From contig JAHDCC010000001.1 in the NCBI GenBank assembly GCA_020630065.1, positions 1-64,000 on the forward strand: a stretch of DNA of 64,000 nucleotides, in the 5' to 3' direction. The DNA comes from Acidimicrobiales bacterium. GTDB lineage: Bacteria; Actinomycetota; Acidimicrobiia; Acidimicrobiales; SZUA-35. The position numbers were made by a program, and so were the translations under genes. The notes beneath the pieces were generated by a model. The model did not search any database. It was not told the DNA's origin and saw only the letters and a program-made list of their open reading frames with translations. Below are positions 43,256-52,879 of this stretch, in pieces (position 1 is the first letter of the stretch; every line of letters begins with the position of its first letter).

Positions 43256-45057
43256 CGGTTCCCTGAGGCACCATTTCGCCGTTGTCCAAACCGAAGTGAA
43301 CGCAACGCGAGCCGCTTGTGGGCTGACGGTAAGGTTGGGATAATCGACCCGCCAGATTCCAATACTTCGGAACCTTGTTCCCAGATAGATCCCAGGTGTT
43401 GACCGTTAGGCAGTTCACTCCTGAGCTGAAGTGAACGAACCAGTCTGCTCTTTAGCGGGCGGCCTTCGTCTTGTTGGTCGGCGCTGCCTGCGGATCGTTC
43501 CCAACGTGTCCAACCGTCGGTCAATCGTTGAGCCTCCGCGTAGGTAGGCGACTCGATTGTGCGTAACGCGGGCCAGCACAGTGATGCTGTTGTTGGGCCA
43601 AGATTGATCCATGGTTCGATATCTTCAGCGAATGCAACTATACCGATCGCAATTTCGTCTATTAGTCGCCGTATTTCGCGGTGCCCGATGGTTGACTGGC
43701 GGGGCGCCCCTAACAAGTTGATGAATTCGGAGCTTCGCATACGATCGGCGAGTTCGACGTTTCGGTTCGGCGAGAACGCCCAACCTTGCGTGTTTGAACT
43801 AGGGGAGTCCAAGAGGCCCAGACAGAAACCCGACACCGAAATTCCTAACTCTTTAGGGAGGATCGACTCAAGGTATGAGACGTTGTTGTCGTCCCATCCG
43901 AGGTCTAGAAGAGCGATATGGTCTCCTGGTTCGATCTTGTTGTCTTGTAGAAACTGTCCAATTTCAATTTCTGATGGATCTTGCCACATGTTGTGGCTTG
44001 GGCGAATCCGGTCTGTTAACGCCGTGCCTACTCTGGAGACAAGTTCTTCTCCCAAATAAAGACGAGGGGCGACAATTACGTGGTCTGGGATGTTGCGCCG
44101 TGTCTGCCATGCGACCCAGCCAATGAATCCTGCCATCATCGGGCCGAGGGAGTAGTAGCCGACGTCGGCCGGGGTTACCTTGTCGGCCACTTTGGATTGA
44201 TGATTCGCCGCTAACGACAACGCAACAGAGTCGACGCCGGTTCTGCGTTCGGCACACAATTCGACCGGTCCGGTTGTCACTGACTTCTCAGCGATCGACA
44301 GCCGGTCTGTTGAGGCGACGTTGATGTCGGCTGCTTGGGCCTCTCCAATGTGAAGAATTTGATGAGGCTGAAATGATGTTCGTTCAACGATGGAGGTGAA
44401 CAGACTGCCGTCTTGTTTTGTTCGACCCGTTTGTGAAGATAGGAACAGATACTCCCAGTCATATCCGGCTGAGCGTAACATCTTGGCAACCAGTCCGTGA
44501 GGGAGCGACGTGTCGGCTGTGAAAGCAACAGCTAGCCCTTTACGTCGAACTCGTTGATGGTAGGCCAAGATGTCGGGGTTAGCGACGGCTAGTTCTTGTT
44601 CGAGCTGAAGCTCTACTTGAATTGGTTTTTTGCCGAATAGTTCTGGTGGCAGGAACTCTTGTAACTCGGAGCTTATTTCGGCGATGCCAACTTCGGTTCG
44701 CCCGGCTTCGGCCGCCTTTTCTCGGGCCCGGTCTTCTGCGGCCTGGCGACAACTGACGTAGTGATCAACATTTTCAGCGGTTGTTAGTCCGATCCGGTTA
44801 GCGGTCAGAAAATGAACATCGCTAGGTTCAACGACTCGCCGTACAAGCGCTGTATCGAATATGTCAAAGCTAACCAGCCGGATGTGCCGATTGAGCAGTC
44901 TGTTGTTTCGACGCGGTCGAGCCGGTCCGTTAGGGGGAATTCTGGTTGTCACTGGAACTTTCGGATATTGCCTTCGCCTATCAATTATTACAAAATACAA
45001 CCCCTTTGTTACGTCACGAAGGCGCTTTTTCTGGAAAAACCTCTGAAATAGCGCCAA
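43252..45057 (-). CDS. HAD-superfamily protein of polysaccharide loci (COG5610-like)
   Basis: 601 residues. Residues about 60-260 hold an HAD fold: SFDIFDTALVRRVVEPSDV (motif I Asp pair), AFTADTSLPHGLVAKMLRSAG (motif II) and LFLSSQTGRTKQDGSLF with ILHIGEAQAADI (later motifs). The remainder (260-601) has no recognised domain apart from WAFSPNRNVE-like segments seen in polysaccharide-locus relatives. Proteins with this architecture occur among glycosyltransferases. The substrate is unknown. TTG start without ribosome site; the real start may be a little downstream. Encoded next to fcl and wzt/wzm. Confidence 0.75.
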   Translation of the reverse strand: MALFQRFFQKKRLRDVTKGLYFVIIDRRRQYPKVPVTTRIPPNGPARPRRNNRLLNRHIRLVSFDIFDTALVRRVVEPSDVHFLTANRIGLTTAENVDHYVSCRQAAEDRAREKAAEAGRTEVGIAEISSELQEFLPPELFGKKPIQVELQLEQELAVANPDILAYHQRVRRKGLAVAFTADTSLPHGLVAKMLRSAGYDWEYLFLSSQTGRTKQDGSLFTSIVERTSFQPHQILHIGEAQAADINVASTDRLSIAEKSVTTGPVELCAERRTGVDSVALSLAANHQSKVADKVTPADVGYYSLGPMMAGFIGWVAWQTRRNIPDHVIVAPRLYLGEELVSRVGTALTDRIRPSHNMWQDPSEIEIGQFLQDNKIEPGDHIALLDLGWDDNNVSYLESILPKELGISVSGFCLGLLDSPSSNTQGWAFSPNRNVELADRMRSSEFINLLGAPRQSTIGHREIRRLIDEIAIGIVAFAEDIEPWINLGPTTASLCWPALRTIESPTYAEAQRLTDGWTRWERSAGSADQQDEGRPLKSRLVRSLQLRSELPNGQHLGSIWEQGSEVLESGGSIIPTLPSAHKRLALRSLRFGQRRNGASGNR

Positions 45058-45115
45058 ATAATTGCTTGATGTATTACGTTCTCGGTCAATAGATAGCGGC
45101 TACTATGGTTGATCG

Positions 45116-46096
45116 ATGACTTCACTTCCAGATACCAAAGCCAGCCTGTCGCTGCAAGACGGGTCAGTCTATGTCGCCGGTCACCGAGGTTTAGTTGGAT
45201 CGGCGGTCACTCGGGCGCTAGTCCAATCGGGGCACACAAACGTACTGACCGCCACTAGGGCCGAACTTGACCTTCGGAACCAGGCGGCGGTCATGTCCTG
45301 GTTCGAAAAGAATCAGCCGTCATATGTGGTGCTAGTTGCCGGGACTGTCGGTGGAATTATGGCAAACTCCACTCGACAGGCCGAGTTTCTCTACGACAAT
45401 CTGATGATTCATGCCACGGTGATCGAAGCCGCCCGGCAGACCAACGTCGACAAACTTTTGTATCTCGGAAGTTCGTGTGTGTACCCGCGATCGGCCACAC
45501 AGCCAATCACGGAAGATTCGCTCCTAACCGGCCCCCTGGAACCCACAAACGAAGGCTACGCGATAGCGAAGATATCGGGCATCAAACTCTGCCAGTTCTA
45601 TCGAGAACAATATGGCTGTAATTTCATATCGGCCATGCCAACAAACCTCTACGGTCCAAACGACAACTTTGACTTGACGTCGAGTCATGTTCTGCCGGCG
45701 CTGATGCGAAAGTTCCACGAAGCAAAGAAGGCTGGAACGCCACGCGTGCCTATTTGGGGCAGTGGTTCGGCAAAACGAGAGTTTCTTCACGTCGATGATC
45801 TGGCATCTGCGTGTCTCCATCTGATGGAACACTACGAGGATTCCCGACTTATCAACGTCGGTACCGGAGTGGACTGCTCAATCAGAGAGTTGGCAGAAAT
45901 GATCGGTTCGATCGTTTACCCCGAAGCCGAACTTGACTTCGATACTTCTAAACCCGACGGAATGCCTCGTAAAGTATTGGACGTTTCCCGGATCACCGAA
46001 CTTGGTTGGAAACCATCAATCGAGCTGAGCGAGGGTATTCGACAAACCTATGAGTGGTATGTGGCGAACGAGCAGACTGCTCGCGGCGCCTCATAG
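45116..46096 (+). CDS. fcl: GDP-L-fucose synthase
   Basis: 326 residues. Converts GDP-4-keto-6-deoxymannose to GDP-L-fucose. [18 protein letters not shown] (NADP Rossmann motif), the SSCVYPR segment, [10 protein letters not shown] (Tyr/Lys pair) and [25 protein letters not shown] segment (seen as [20 protein letters not shown]) all fit the family. The GDP-mannose dehydratase (gmd) is not in the window. Its location in a polysaccharide-export locus suggests a fucose-containing surface glycan. Confidence 0.93.
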   Translation: MTSLPDTKASLSLQDGSVYVAGHRGLVGSAVTRALVQSGHTNVLTATRAELDLRNQAAVMSWFEKNQPSYVVLVAGTVGGIMANSTRQAEFLYDNLMIHATVIEAARQTNVDKLLYLGSSCVYPRSATQPITEDSLLTGPLEPTNEGYAIAKISGIKLCQFYREQYGCNFISAMPTNLYGPNDNFDLTSSHVLPALMRKFHEAKKAGTPRVPIWGSGSAKREFLHVDDLASACLHLMEHYEDSRLINVGTGVDCSIRELAEMIGSIVYPEAELDFDTSKPDGMPRKVLDVSRITELGWKPSIELSEGIRQTYEWYVANEQTARGAS

Positions 46097-46120
46097 GCGT
46101 GTAACTACAGACGGCGAAAT

Positions 46121-47353
46121 TTAGCCTTCTATAAGGGGAGTGTCGGTCGACAGCTTGAAGTCGAAGGCGACCCGCCCTCCGATAGCGCTGCTACTACTCA
46201 CGTTGAAGCTCAATTTTTGATCTATCCGATGATATTCATCTGCTTCGTCGGGGCTTTGCAACACAAATGACGCCATATATTGGCCGTCGAGAAGTGGCAG
46301 GTTGTCGATTGTAAACTCGACGGTGTGTTCTTTCCCGCCCGCTTGACGTACGTCCAGGTCGCCTCCGGTGATGTCGGATGTTGAAATGTTGGTCAGCAAC
46401 ATTCCTTGATGGTCATGCAGCACGAGTCGAGCACGAACATAGTCGAGTTGAGGCTGGGTGGTGAATGAAGCGACAAAGGTGATGGTGTCGCCGGTCTTAA
46501 ATTCGGTTTCTCCGCCGGGACCCCGAACAGCGGTTTGCTTTAACGAGGCAAGCGGCTCTCCATCTGGACCCACTGGGCGTTGGCCATGGTCGTCTGGGAC
46601 CTGGTGGCCACGGTCTGCCAGGGACTGCCGGTATCGGGTCACCGCTTCATTGACGTCTCCGAAGTGGATCATCTTTCCTTGGTCGAGCACAACGGCTTCG
46701 TCGCAGAGAAAACGAACTTGTTCCGGCGAGTGGGTTACGAGCAGGATCGTGCGGCCTTCAGCTTGGAAACCGCGTACCCGTTCGATGCATTTGCGTTGGA
46801 ACGCCTCGTCGCCGACGGCGAGAACCTCGTCGATAAGTAAAACGTCAGGTTCGAGGTTCACCGCGACAGCAAACCCCAGACGGGCGTACATTCCTGAACT
46901 GTAGTACTTGACCTGGGTGTCAATGAACTCTGACAGCTCGGAGAACTCGACGATGTCGTCGAAGATTTTTTCGACGTGTTCCCGGGAAAATCCAAGAATG
47001 ACACCGTTGAGGAAAATGTTTTCTCGACCGGTCAGGTCGGGGTGGAACCCGGCTCCTAACTCAAGCAAAGCAGATAGGCGACCTCTGACCCGGACAACCC
47101 CTTCGGAAGGGCGTACCGTCCCTGCAATGCATTTAAGAAGCGTACTTTTGCCGGAGCCGTTATGTCCGAGAACTCCCAACGTCTCGCCGGTCTTGACCGT
47201 GAAGTTGACGTCGGTCAACGCAGCGAAGTCTTCGACCACCGATTTCCGGTACGTCAAGAATCGTTCTTTGAACGTCTTCCCCGGCTCGGAGTGGGATCGA
47301 AATTGTTTGGAGACGTGATTAACGTCGATGGCGATATCTGCAAAGTCGACCAT
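46121..47353 (-). CDS. wzt: Polysaccharide ABC exporter ATPase (Wzt-like)
   Basis: 410 residues. The first 250 are an ABC ATPase (GHNGSGKST, signature YYSSGMYARLGFAVA, Walker B VLLIDEVLAVGD). The last 130 or so are an Ig-like beta-sandwich typical of Wzt C-terminal carbohydrate-binding domains (PGGETEFKTGDTITF, VEFTIDNLPLLDGQYMASF). Such a domain recognises the chain end of the exported O-antigen-like polysaccharide. ATG overlaps the wzm stop by 1 nt (TGATG). Confidence 0.93.
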   Translation of the reverse strand: MVDFADIAIDVNHVSKQFRSHSEPGKTFKERFLTYRKSVVEDFAALTDVNFTVKTGETLGVLGHNGSGKSTLLKCIAGTVRPSEGVVRVRGRLSALLELGAGFHPDLTGRENIFLNGVILGFSREHVEKIFDDIVEFSELSEFIDTQVKYYSSGMYARLGFAVAVNLEPDVLLIDEVLAVGDEAFQRKCIERVRGFQAEGRTILLVTHSPEQVRFLCDEAVVLDQGKMIHFGDVNEAVTRYRQSLADRGHQVPDDHGQRPVGPDGEPLASLKQTAVRGPGGETEFKTGDTITFVASFTTQPQLDYVRARLVLHDHQGMLLTNISTSDITGGDLDVRQAGGKEHTVEFTIDNLPLLDGQYMASFVLQSPDEADEYHRIDQKLSFNVSSSSAIGGRVAFDFKLSTDTPLIEG

Positions 47354-48267
47354 CAGATTTCTTCTCCCAGGTTGGCTTCTAGCCGGTCAAATATTTTGAA
47401 ACCAAGCAGAAGAAGACCCATTGAAACCACGAAGGCCATACTAAGGTTTCCGACATACCAGAGTGTGCCTTCGTCGATCAGTATGCCAAACGTTTTTTCG
47501 TTGTCGATAGTACGCTCAAAGTTGGTTGGGTTGTACACCACACGATGGAACACCGTCACTACCGGAGTTAACGGGTTTATCATCGCCATACGCCCGATAG
47601 GAAGCTTGTCGGCCTGGCCAGCGTAGGGGTAAATAATTGGTGTCAGCCAGAACCAAACCATCAGCCCAAGTTCTAGAAAATGTTGGACGTCTCGAAAGTA
47701 AACATTTAGCGCTGAAAGAAACAACCCCAGTCCGACGCTGAGTAACAGGGTCACCAAAATCGCCGGAATGGTGAGCCAAAGCATCGACCATTCGGGGGCT
47801 TGCCGGAACACGGCGAGACCAGTTAAGAGAATGATGAGCTGAAAGCAGAACGTGACGCAGTTCGCTCCGATCGAAGCCAAAGGCAAAATCTCTCGTGGAA
47901 ACCAGACTTTTTGTACGAGCGGTCCGTTGCTGGTTATCGAAGTCGTCGCGGCGGTAAGACCAACCGAAAATAGGTTGTAGACCAGCAGCCCGGAGAGTAG
48001 GTACAGCCCAAAGCGTTCTATCGGGGACTGGATAATAACTTTGAAGACGATTGTGTAAACCACCAGGTAGAGCAGAGGATTGAGTAAGGTCCATGCAAAC
48101 CCGAGAACGCTGCCCTTGTAGCGAACTTTAAGTTCACGCTGGATTAGGCTCAGAAGCAGCTCTCGATAATTCCAGATGTCTGTCAAACGTTGGCGAAGAC
48201 CGGCCGATCGCGTGCCATTCTCGAGGAGCGGTGGAGGTGAAAGTTCAGCAGTGGTCATTCCTGCCAA
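47353..48267 (-). CDS. wzm: Polysaccharide ABC exporter permease (Wzm-like)
   Basis: 304 residues, six helices of the ABC-2 type. ELLLSLIQRELKVRYKGSVLGFAWTLLNP (in parts: RELKVRYKGSVLGFAWTLLN) near the N-terminus is the hallmark amphipathic segment. It exports polysaccharide or teichoic-acid-like chains. One open-reading tail follows at 48268-48352 with no gene. Confidence 0.93.
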   Translation of the reverse strand: MAGMTTAELSPPPLLENGTRSAGLRQRLTDIWNYRELLLSLIQRELKVRYKGSVLGFAWTLLNPLLYLVVYTIVFKVIIQSPIERFGLYLLSGLLVYNLFSVGLTAATTSITSNGPLVQKVWFPREILPLASIGANCVTFCFQLIILLTGLAVFRQAPEWSMLWLTIPAILVTLLLSVGLGLFLSALNVYFRDVQHFLELGLMVWFWLTPIIYPYAGQADKLPIGRMAMINPLTPVVTVFHRVVYNPTNFERTIDNEKTFGILIDEGTLWYVGNLSMAFVVSMGLLLLGFKIFDRLEANLGEEI

Positions 48268-48352
48268 GGCTAACCGATACTGTCAAAAGCTGGTGTTTTT
48301 GCGGGTATATCGAAATGCTCAAGCTGGTTGTTAACGTCGGCTGGTGGGGGGT

Positions 48353-49393
48353 TTATGCCGCGATAGCGCCGCCGACCACACGATCTTCTTGGTAGAAGAC
48401 AACCGACTGGCCACGAGCTATCGTCATCTGTGGTTTCTGCCACATCAATGTGGATTCGTTGATGTGGCCAACGATTCTGGCCCCATGAGCCGAGGCTTGA
48501 ATAGTCAACTCTTTGCTGGTTGGTTGGACTGTCCAAGACACTTCATGTAGAGGCTGGGACACAACTAAAAGTTCTTCACGGCTTCCAACCGTGACCACCC
48601 CGGACGCAGCGTTTCGATCGATCACATACCGGCGAGTTGAGTTTCCGCCAAGGCCTAGTCCTTTACGCTGACCGATTGACAGGAGTTCAAGCGATTCGGT
48701 TTCACCAATAGTTGTGTCGGTTGCCGAATCAACGATGCGAGCCGAACGCAGCGGAATATGTTGACGTAGAAATTTTTGCCGACTGGTCACCGCATCATCT
48801 TCTGGCTCGGTTGGGATGAAGCAGACATTTTGACTGTCTGGTTTGTCTGCGGTGTAAAGTCCCAAGTCCTCTGCTTTTCGTCGAACCTCAGCCTTTGTCA
48901 GCTCGCCGACGGGAAGCATTAGCCGCGTTAGTTGGGTTTGATCCAGCATGTGGATGACATACGACTGGTCCTTGTGGTGGTCGGCTCCGCGGGCGACGTA
49001 GAAATGATTGCCTTGGGTGACTACCCGCGCGTGATGGCCGGTAGCTATTGTTTCGAAACCAAGGGCGTCAGCGCGTCGAAAGAGTTTGTCGAACTTGATG
49101 TGCCGGTTGCATTCGATACAGGGGTTGGGCATCTCAAGGTTTTTGTATGCGTCTATGTACGGCTGGTAGACGTGAGTCTCGAAGTCATCACCGAAGTTAA
49201 ATACATGATGTTCGATTTCGAGCTGATGGGCGACCCGTCGGGCGTCGTCGACGTCGGAAACTGAACAACACGTCGAATCTCCACTCCACAGCTTAAGAGT
49301 TACCCCGACGACGTTGTGTCCTTGTTCGACCAGTAGGGCGGCTGCAACTGTTGAGTCAACGCCGCCTGACATGGCGACTAGTACATCACTCAT
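48353..49393 (-). CDS. mnmA: tRNA-specific 2-thiouridylase
   Basis: 346 residues. PP-loop ATPase that thiolates U34 of tRNA-Lys/Glu/Gln. SGGVDSTVAA is the ATP loop; Cys in NPCIECNRHIKF and the catalytic Cys in NVCFIP form the sulfur-transfer pair; GQRKGLGLGG is conserved. It should take sulfur from a cysteine desulfurase. TAGGCT ends 6 nt before the ATG on this strand. Confidence 0.95.
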   Translation of the reverse strand: MSDVLVAMSGGVDSTVAAALLVEQGHNVVGVTLKLWSGDSTCCSVSDVDDARRVAHQLEIEHHVFNFGDDFETHVYQPYIDAYKNLEMPNPCIECNRHIKFDKLFRRADALGFETIATGHHARVVTQGNHFYVARGADHHKDQSYVIHMLDQTQLTRLMLPVGELTKAEVRRKAEDLGLYTADKPDSQNVCFIPTEPEDDAVTSRQKFLRQHIPLRSARIVDSATDTTIGETESLELLSIGQRKGLGLGGNSTRRYVIDRNAASGVVTVGSREELLVVSQPLHEVSWTVQPTSKELTIQASAHGARIVGHINESTLMWQKPQMTIARGQSVVFYQEDRVVGGAIAA

Positions 49394-49399
49394 AGAACT

Positions 49400-49405
49400 A
49401 GCCTA
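49400..49405 (-). promoter_or_regulatory. -10 element TAGGCT before mnmA
   Basis: On the reverse strand TAGGCT ends 6 nt before the ATG at 49393, matching the leaderless pattern. Confidence 0.4.
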
Positions 49406-49469
49406 GGTCAGCCGACGTCTAAATCGTTATGGCCGTCTTGAAACGATGGGAGTAGTTGATTGGAACGAC

Positions 49470-49475
49470 TAAGGT
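49470..49475 (+). promoter_or_regulatory. -10 element TAAGGT before the GT4 gene
   Basis: TAAGGT ends 6 nt before GTG 49482, another leaderless-type promoter. Confidence 0.4.
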
Positions 49476-49481
49476 GTCGGT

Positions 49482-50657
49482 GTGGTTTCATCTTCTTTCA
49501 AGCGCCCTCTCCGCATCGGGATTGATGCCACTCCGCTTTTTGGACAGCCGACTGGGGTTGGGGCTGTTACGAAGTCGATCGTCGATCGGGTAGAAGACTC
49601 CTCAGAGATTGATCTAACCCTGGTGCTGGTTAGTTGGAACGCTAAACGACTGCTGGATTCTTCGCCTATTGTTCGAGGTCGTGATGTTCGGTCTGTTAGA
49701 TACCCGGCTCGAGCTGTGCATCAGCTTTGGCAATACTTCGACCACCCCGCGGTCACCGGTTTTGATGTGGTGCATGGAACCAACTTTGTGGTGCCGCCTG
49801 GGGGCGGCGCGTCAGAGTTGGTTACGATCCATGATCTGACCGCATGGCATATGCCCGAGTTGGTTTCTTCCTATTCGTTGGCGTATCCGAAACTCGTTGA
49901 TCGCGCCATTGGTAGAGGCGCCCACATCCACGCGGTTTCTCAAGCGGTCGCTGACGAAGTGATCTCTACGATCTCAATCGAACCTGGCCGGGTCCATGTC
50001 ATCCCGAATGGTCTGGATTTTTCTCCGAACGATTTAGATGGCCAAAAACCCAAGTTGGCTCGAGCTGGTCGGAAACTAGCTGGAGGCGAGTATGTCCTCT
50101 GTCTGGGGACAATCGAACCGAGAAAGGACCACCCGGGTTTGCTGAAAGCCATGCGGCTGGTCTGGGCCGAGCAACCTGATATCAAATTGGTGGTCGCTGG
50201 TGGTGATGGATGGGGTGTACAGGCTTATGAGCAAGCGGTTTCCGATCTGGGCCTGATCGACGATAGCCGGATCATTCGGATGGGTTATGTCACCGATGAT
50301 GAGCGGTTGAGTTTACTCGCCGGGGCCGAATGCCTTGCTTATCCGTCGCTCTATGAGGGCTTTGGGTTGCCTCCGCTTGAGGCGATGGCGTTGGGTACTC
50401 CGGTGGTGGCGACTGAAATACCCGCTGTCGCCGAGGTTTGTGAAGATGCCGCTGTACTGGTTCCTGTCCGAGACGCTGACGCATTAGCGGCAGGGATTCT
50501 GAACGTTCTGGATAACGGGGCTGCCCGTTTCGACGCCCTGGGTCGCAAACGGGTCGAGGCGTATAGCTGGGATTGTTCTGTCAAACAGCTTCTGACGTTG
50601 TATCACCAGCTGGCGGATGGGGCGTCGCGTTACCAGGAACGGGCAGTCCACCGTTGA
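49482..50657 (+). CDS. Glycosyltransferase family 4
   Basis: 391 residues, GT-B fold. The N-terminal GTNFVVPPGGGASELVTIHDLTAWHMPE, cited in parts (TIHDLTAWHMPE), the donor-binding VLCLGTIEPRKDHPGLLKA and EGFGLPPLEAMALGTPVV (E-x7-E motif) place it in GT4. It probably transfers a mannosyl-like residue in assembly of the surface polysaccharide; donor and acceptor are not visible. GTG start 6 nt after TAAGGT. It overlaps the following convergent ABC gene by 28 nt at 3' ends. Confidence 0.9.
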   Translation: MVSSSFKRPLRIGIDATPLFGQPTGVGAVTKSIVDRVEDSSEIDLTLVLVSWNAKRLLDSSPIVRGRDVRSVRYPARAVHQLWQYFDHPAVTGFDVVHGTNFVVPPGGGASELVTIHDLTAWHMPELVSSYSLAYPKLVDRAIGRGAHIHAVSQAVADEVISTISIEPGRVHVIPNGLDFSPNDLDGQKPKLARAGRKLAGGEYVLCLGTIEPRKDHPGLLKAMRLVWAEQPDIKLVVAGGDGWGVQAYEQAVSDLGLIDDSRIIRMGYVTDDERLSLLAGAECLAYPSLYEGFGLPPLEAMALGTPVVATEIPAVAEVCEDAAVLVPVRDADALAAGILNVLDNGAARFDALGRKRVEAYSWDCSVKQLLTLYHQLADGASRYQERAVHR

Positions 50658-51409
50658 TTGATTTGTTGGAGCGTTAAGCGTATGCCGAACACGGTGGTCA
50701 AGTTCTCAGCAGTGAGGACGTCGAGTATCGGGCCCGATATGGCATGCCCGGCCGGGGTGAGTAACAGGCAGTGGGTTGTTGACGTTGGAATGTCTTCGAC
50801 TTGGTGGGTGACTAAGACCCAACTTGGGTGACCGATCTGGCCGAGATTGTCGAGGGTCGAGACCAAGGCTTCACGTCCGCCGATGTCGAGTCCGGCCGTG
50901 GGTTCATCGAGGATCAGCGCTGCGGGATCAGGCATAAGGCTGCGAGCGACGAGAACTCGTTGCCGCTCGCCACTTGAGAGCGTCTGAAATGTTCTTGTCG
51001 CATGGTGGGGGAGTCCGACGTCTGTCAGTAACTCGTCGCTACGTTTTCGATCTTCGACCGTGTAGGTGTTCCACCAGGGTTCGAGGGCTCCGTATCGGCC
51101 ACATTGCACGATTTGCGAAGCGGTGAGCTGTGGCCGTAACCGGTCGGCTAACGAAGCCGCCGATAGGCCAATCTTGGCTCTTAGGGGTCGGATGTCAACG
51201 CGGCCAAGCTTGTTCCCGAGCACGGTTAGATCACCGGTGGAGGGGTGCTCGACGAGTGATGCTATTCGGATCAGCGTCGATTTGCCACTTCCGTTAGGTC
51301 CGAGGATCACCCAGCGTTGGTTGGGAAAGACCGACCAGGTGATGGGTCCTAGAATTCGATGACCTTCTCGGACGAATGTCACACTATCTAGGTCGATGAT
51401 TGGACTCAT
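50630..51409 (-). CDS. ABC ATPase (YlmA/ModF-type), partner not visible
   Basis: 259 residues. GPNGSGKST Walker A, LSSGERQRVLVARSLM signature, AALILDEPTAGLDIGG Walker B, and VLVTHQVEDIP switch are complete. No permease gene is adjacent, so it resembles the orphan ABC ATPases of the YlmA/ModF group in actinobacteria. Role unknown. TAACCT ends 6 nt before the ATG. Confidence 0.85.
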   Translation of the reverse strand: MSPIIDLDSVTFVREGHRILGPITWSVFPNQRWVILGPNGSGKSTLIRIASLVEHPSTGDLTVLGNKLGRVDIRPLRAKIGLSAASLADRLRPQLTASQIVQCGRYGALEPWWNTYTVEDRKRSDELLTDVGLPHHATRTFQTLSSGERQRVLVARSLMPDPAALILDEPTAGLDIGGREALVSTLDNLGQIGHPSWVLVTHQVEDIPTSTTHCLLLTPAGHAISGPILDVLTAENLTTVFGIRLTLQQINQRWTARSW

Positions 51410-51415
51410 AGCAAG

Positions 51416-51421
51416 AGGTTA
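51416..51421 (-). promoter_or_regulatory. -10 element TAACCT before the ABC ATPase gene
   Basis: TAACCT (reverse strand) ends 6 nt before the ATG at 51409, the recurrent leaderless spacing. Confidence 0.35.
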
Positions 51422-51467
51422 GCGGCACAGTTTAGTCGACCACTCAGTTGGCTCTACTGCTGGCCGA

Positions 51468-51473
51468 TAGAGT
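51468..51473 (+). promoter_or_regulatory. -10 element TAGAGT before the flavoprotein reductase gene
   Basis: TAGAGT ends 6 nt before ATG 51480; there is no Shine-Dalgarno. Confidence 0.45.
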
Positions 51474-51479
51474 TACCGT

Positions 51480-52850
51480 ATGCCTGGTGACAAGAAGCGT
51501 TTCGTAATTATTGGTGGCGGCCCTGGAGGTACAGCGTGTGCGACACATGCTGCACGTTTGGGAGCAGATGTGACGGTCATCGAAAAGGATATTGTTGGCG
51601 GCGCCGCTCACCTTCTTGACTGCATCCCGTCGAAAGCCATGATTGCTACTGGCAGCGTAATGGCTGACATGAAATCCGCTTCGGAGATGGGCCTGTTTAA
51701 CGTTGACGCCGGGTTGGATTTCGAGGCGTTACGTAAACGGATTAGTGGTATCGAAGACCGCCTCGAAGGCTCGATGACACAACTTTTGACCAGTCAAGGC
51801 GTAAAGGTCATCGAAGGCACTGGCCGAATGTTGTCCGAGACGTTAGTTGAAGCGACCGCCAAAGACGGATCCACTACTCAGATCGAAGCGGACGTCATTG
51901 TTTTGTCGACGGGTAGCCGCCCTCGGGTGCCTGACTGGGCTCCCGTAGATGGCGAACGTGTGTTGACGACCCGGCATGCGTACCCGCCGCCGGAGTTACC
52001 TAAACATCTGATCGTGATCGGTTCCGGGGTTACCGGGGTGGAATTTGTTCATATGTTTCAGTCGTTCGGCTGTGAAGTGTCACTGATCGTTAGCCGTCAA
52101 CAGGTCCTCCCGGAGAAAGACCCTGAAGTCGCAGGCGTGCTTGAACAGAGCTTCTTGGACCGTGGCGTCAACCTTTTGATCGGGGCCCGGGCTGAATCGA
52201 TAGAAAAGTCCGACGACACCGTTCGGGTTAATTGCAGCGACGGCCGAATTGCGGAGGGCAGTCACGTACTGCTGGCGATCGGTTCTATCCCAAATACCGA
52301 CAACATCGGCCTTGAGAACACGTCGGTCGATCATGAATGGGGATATGTCAAAGTTGACCATAACTGCCTGTCGTCGGTATCAAATATTTATGCGGCGGGT
52401 GACATTTCGGGCAAACTACCTGTGGCTTCGGTTGCTACCGCTCAAGGGCGTAAGATAGCCGAGCACGCGATGGGTCTTCACAAAGGGCCTCATCGTCATA
52501 TCGACTATGAGAAGGCAGCGTCTGCGATTTTCACGAACCCTGAGATCGCCGATGTCGGTGTCGCAGAGGCTGATGCGTTCGCTGAAGGCCGTAAGATCCG
52601 AGTGACCAAGGTGCCGTTTGCGTCGTCGGCTAAAGCGTTGATTAACAACGACAGTCGAGGTTTTGTGAAAGTGGTTTCCGATCCGGCTACCGGCGTTGTG
52701 ATTGGTGGGTCGATTGTGGGTCGTCACGCGGCCGAACTTATTTCGGTTCTGGCATTGGCTGTGACCGCTGGGCTTACGGTGTCCGATTTGGCCGAATCGT
52801 TGTTTGTTCACCCAGCGTTGTCCGAGGTTCTAAGCGAAGCCGCCGAATAG
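51480..52850 (+). CDS. Flavoprotein disulfide reductase family, Rv3303c (LpdA)-like
   Basis: 456 residues. FAD motif VIIGGGPGGTACATHAA, NAD(P) motif IVIGSGVTGVEFVHMF, YAAGDISG and the C-terminal VHPALSE segment are standard. The redox disulfide is not: the site reads VGGAAHLLDCIPSKAM, with only the second Cys. Mycobacterial Rv3303c has the same layout and works as a quinone reductase rather than a dihydrolipoyl dehydrogenase. It is a paralogue of lpd at 28500, but function should differ. Confidence 0.9.
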   Translation: MPGDKKRFVIIGGGPGGTACATHAARLGADVTVIEKDIVGGAAHLLDCIPSKAMIATGSVMADMKSASEMGLFNVDAGLDFEALRKRISGIEDRLEGSMTQLLTSQGVKVIEGTGRMLSETLVEATAKDGSTTQIEADVIVLSTGSRPRVPDWAPVDGERVLTTRHAYPPPELPKHLIVIGSGVTGVEFVHMFQSFGCEVSLIVSRQQVLPEKDPEVAGVLEQSFLDRGVNLLIGARAESIEKSDDTVRVNCSDGRIAEGSHVLLAIGSIPNTDNIGLENTSVDHEWGYVKVDHNCLSSVSNIYAAGDISGKLPVASVATAQGRKIAEHAMGLHKGPHRHIDYEKAASAIFTNPEIADVGVAEADAFAEGRKIRVTKVPFASSAKALINNDSRGFVKVVSDPATGVVIGGSIVGRHAAELISVLALAVTAGLTVSDLAESLFVHPALSEVLSEAAE

Positions 52851-52879
52851 GCGAACAAAGACAAGCGAGTATCAGTGCC

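Noticed and set aside
51480..52850. Dihydrolipoyl dehydrogenase with a mutated active site
   Set aside because: The missing first Cys is the normal state of the Rv3303c-type quinone reductase branch, which this protein resembles, so it is not a damaged E3.
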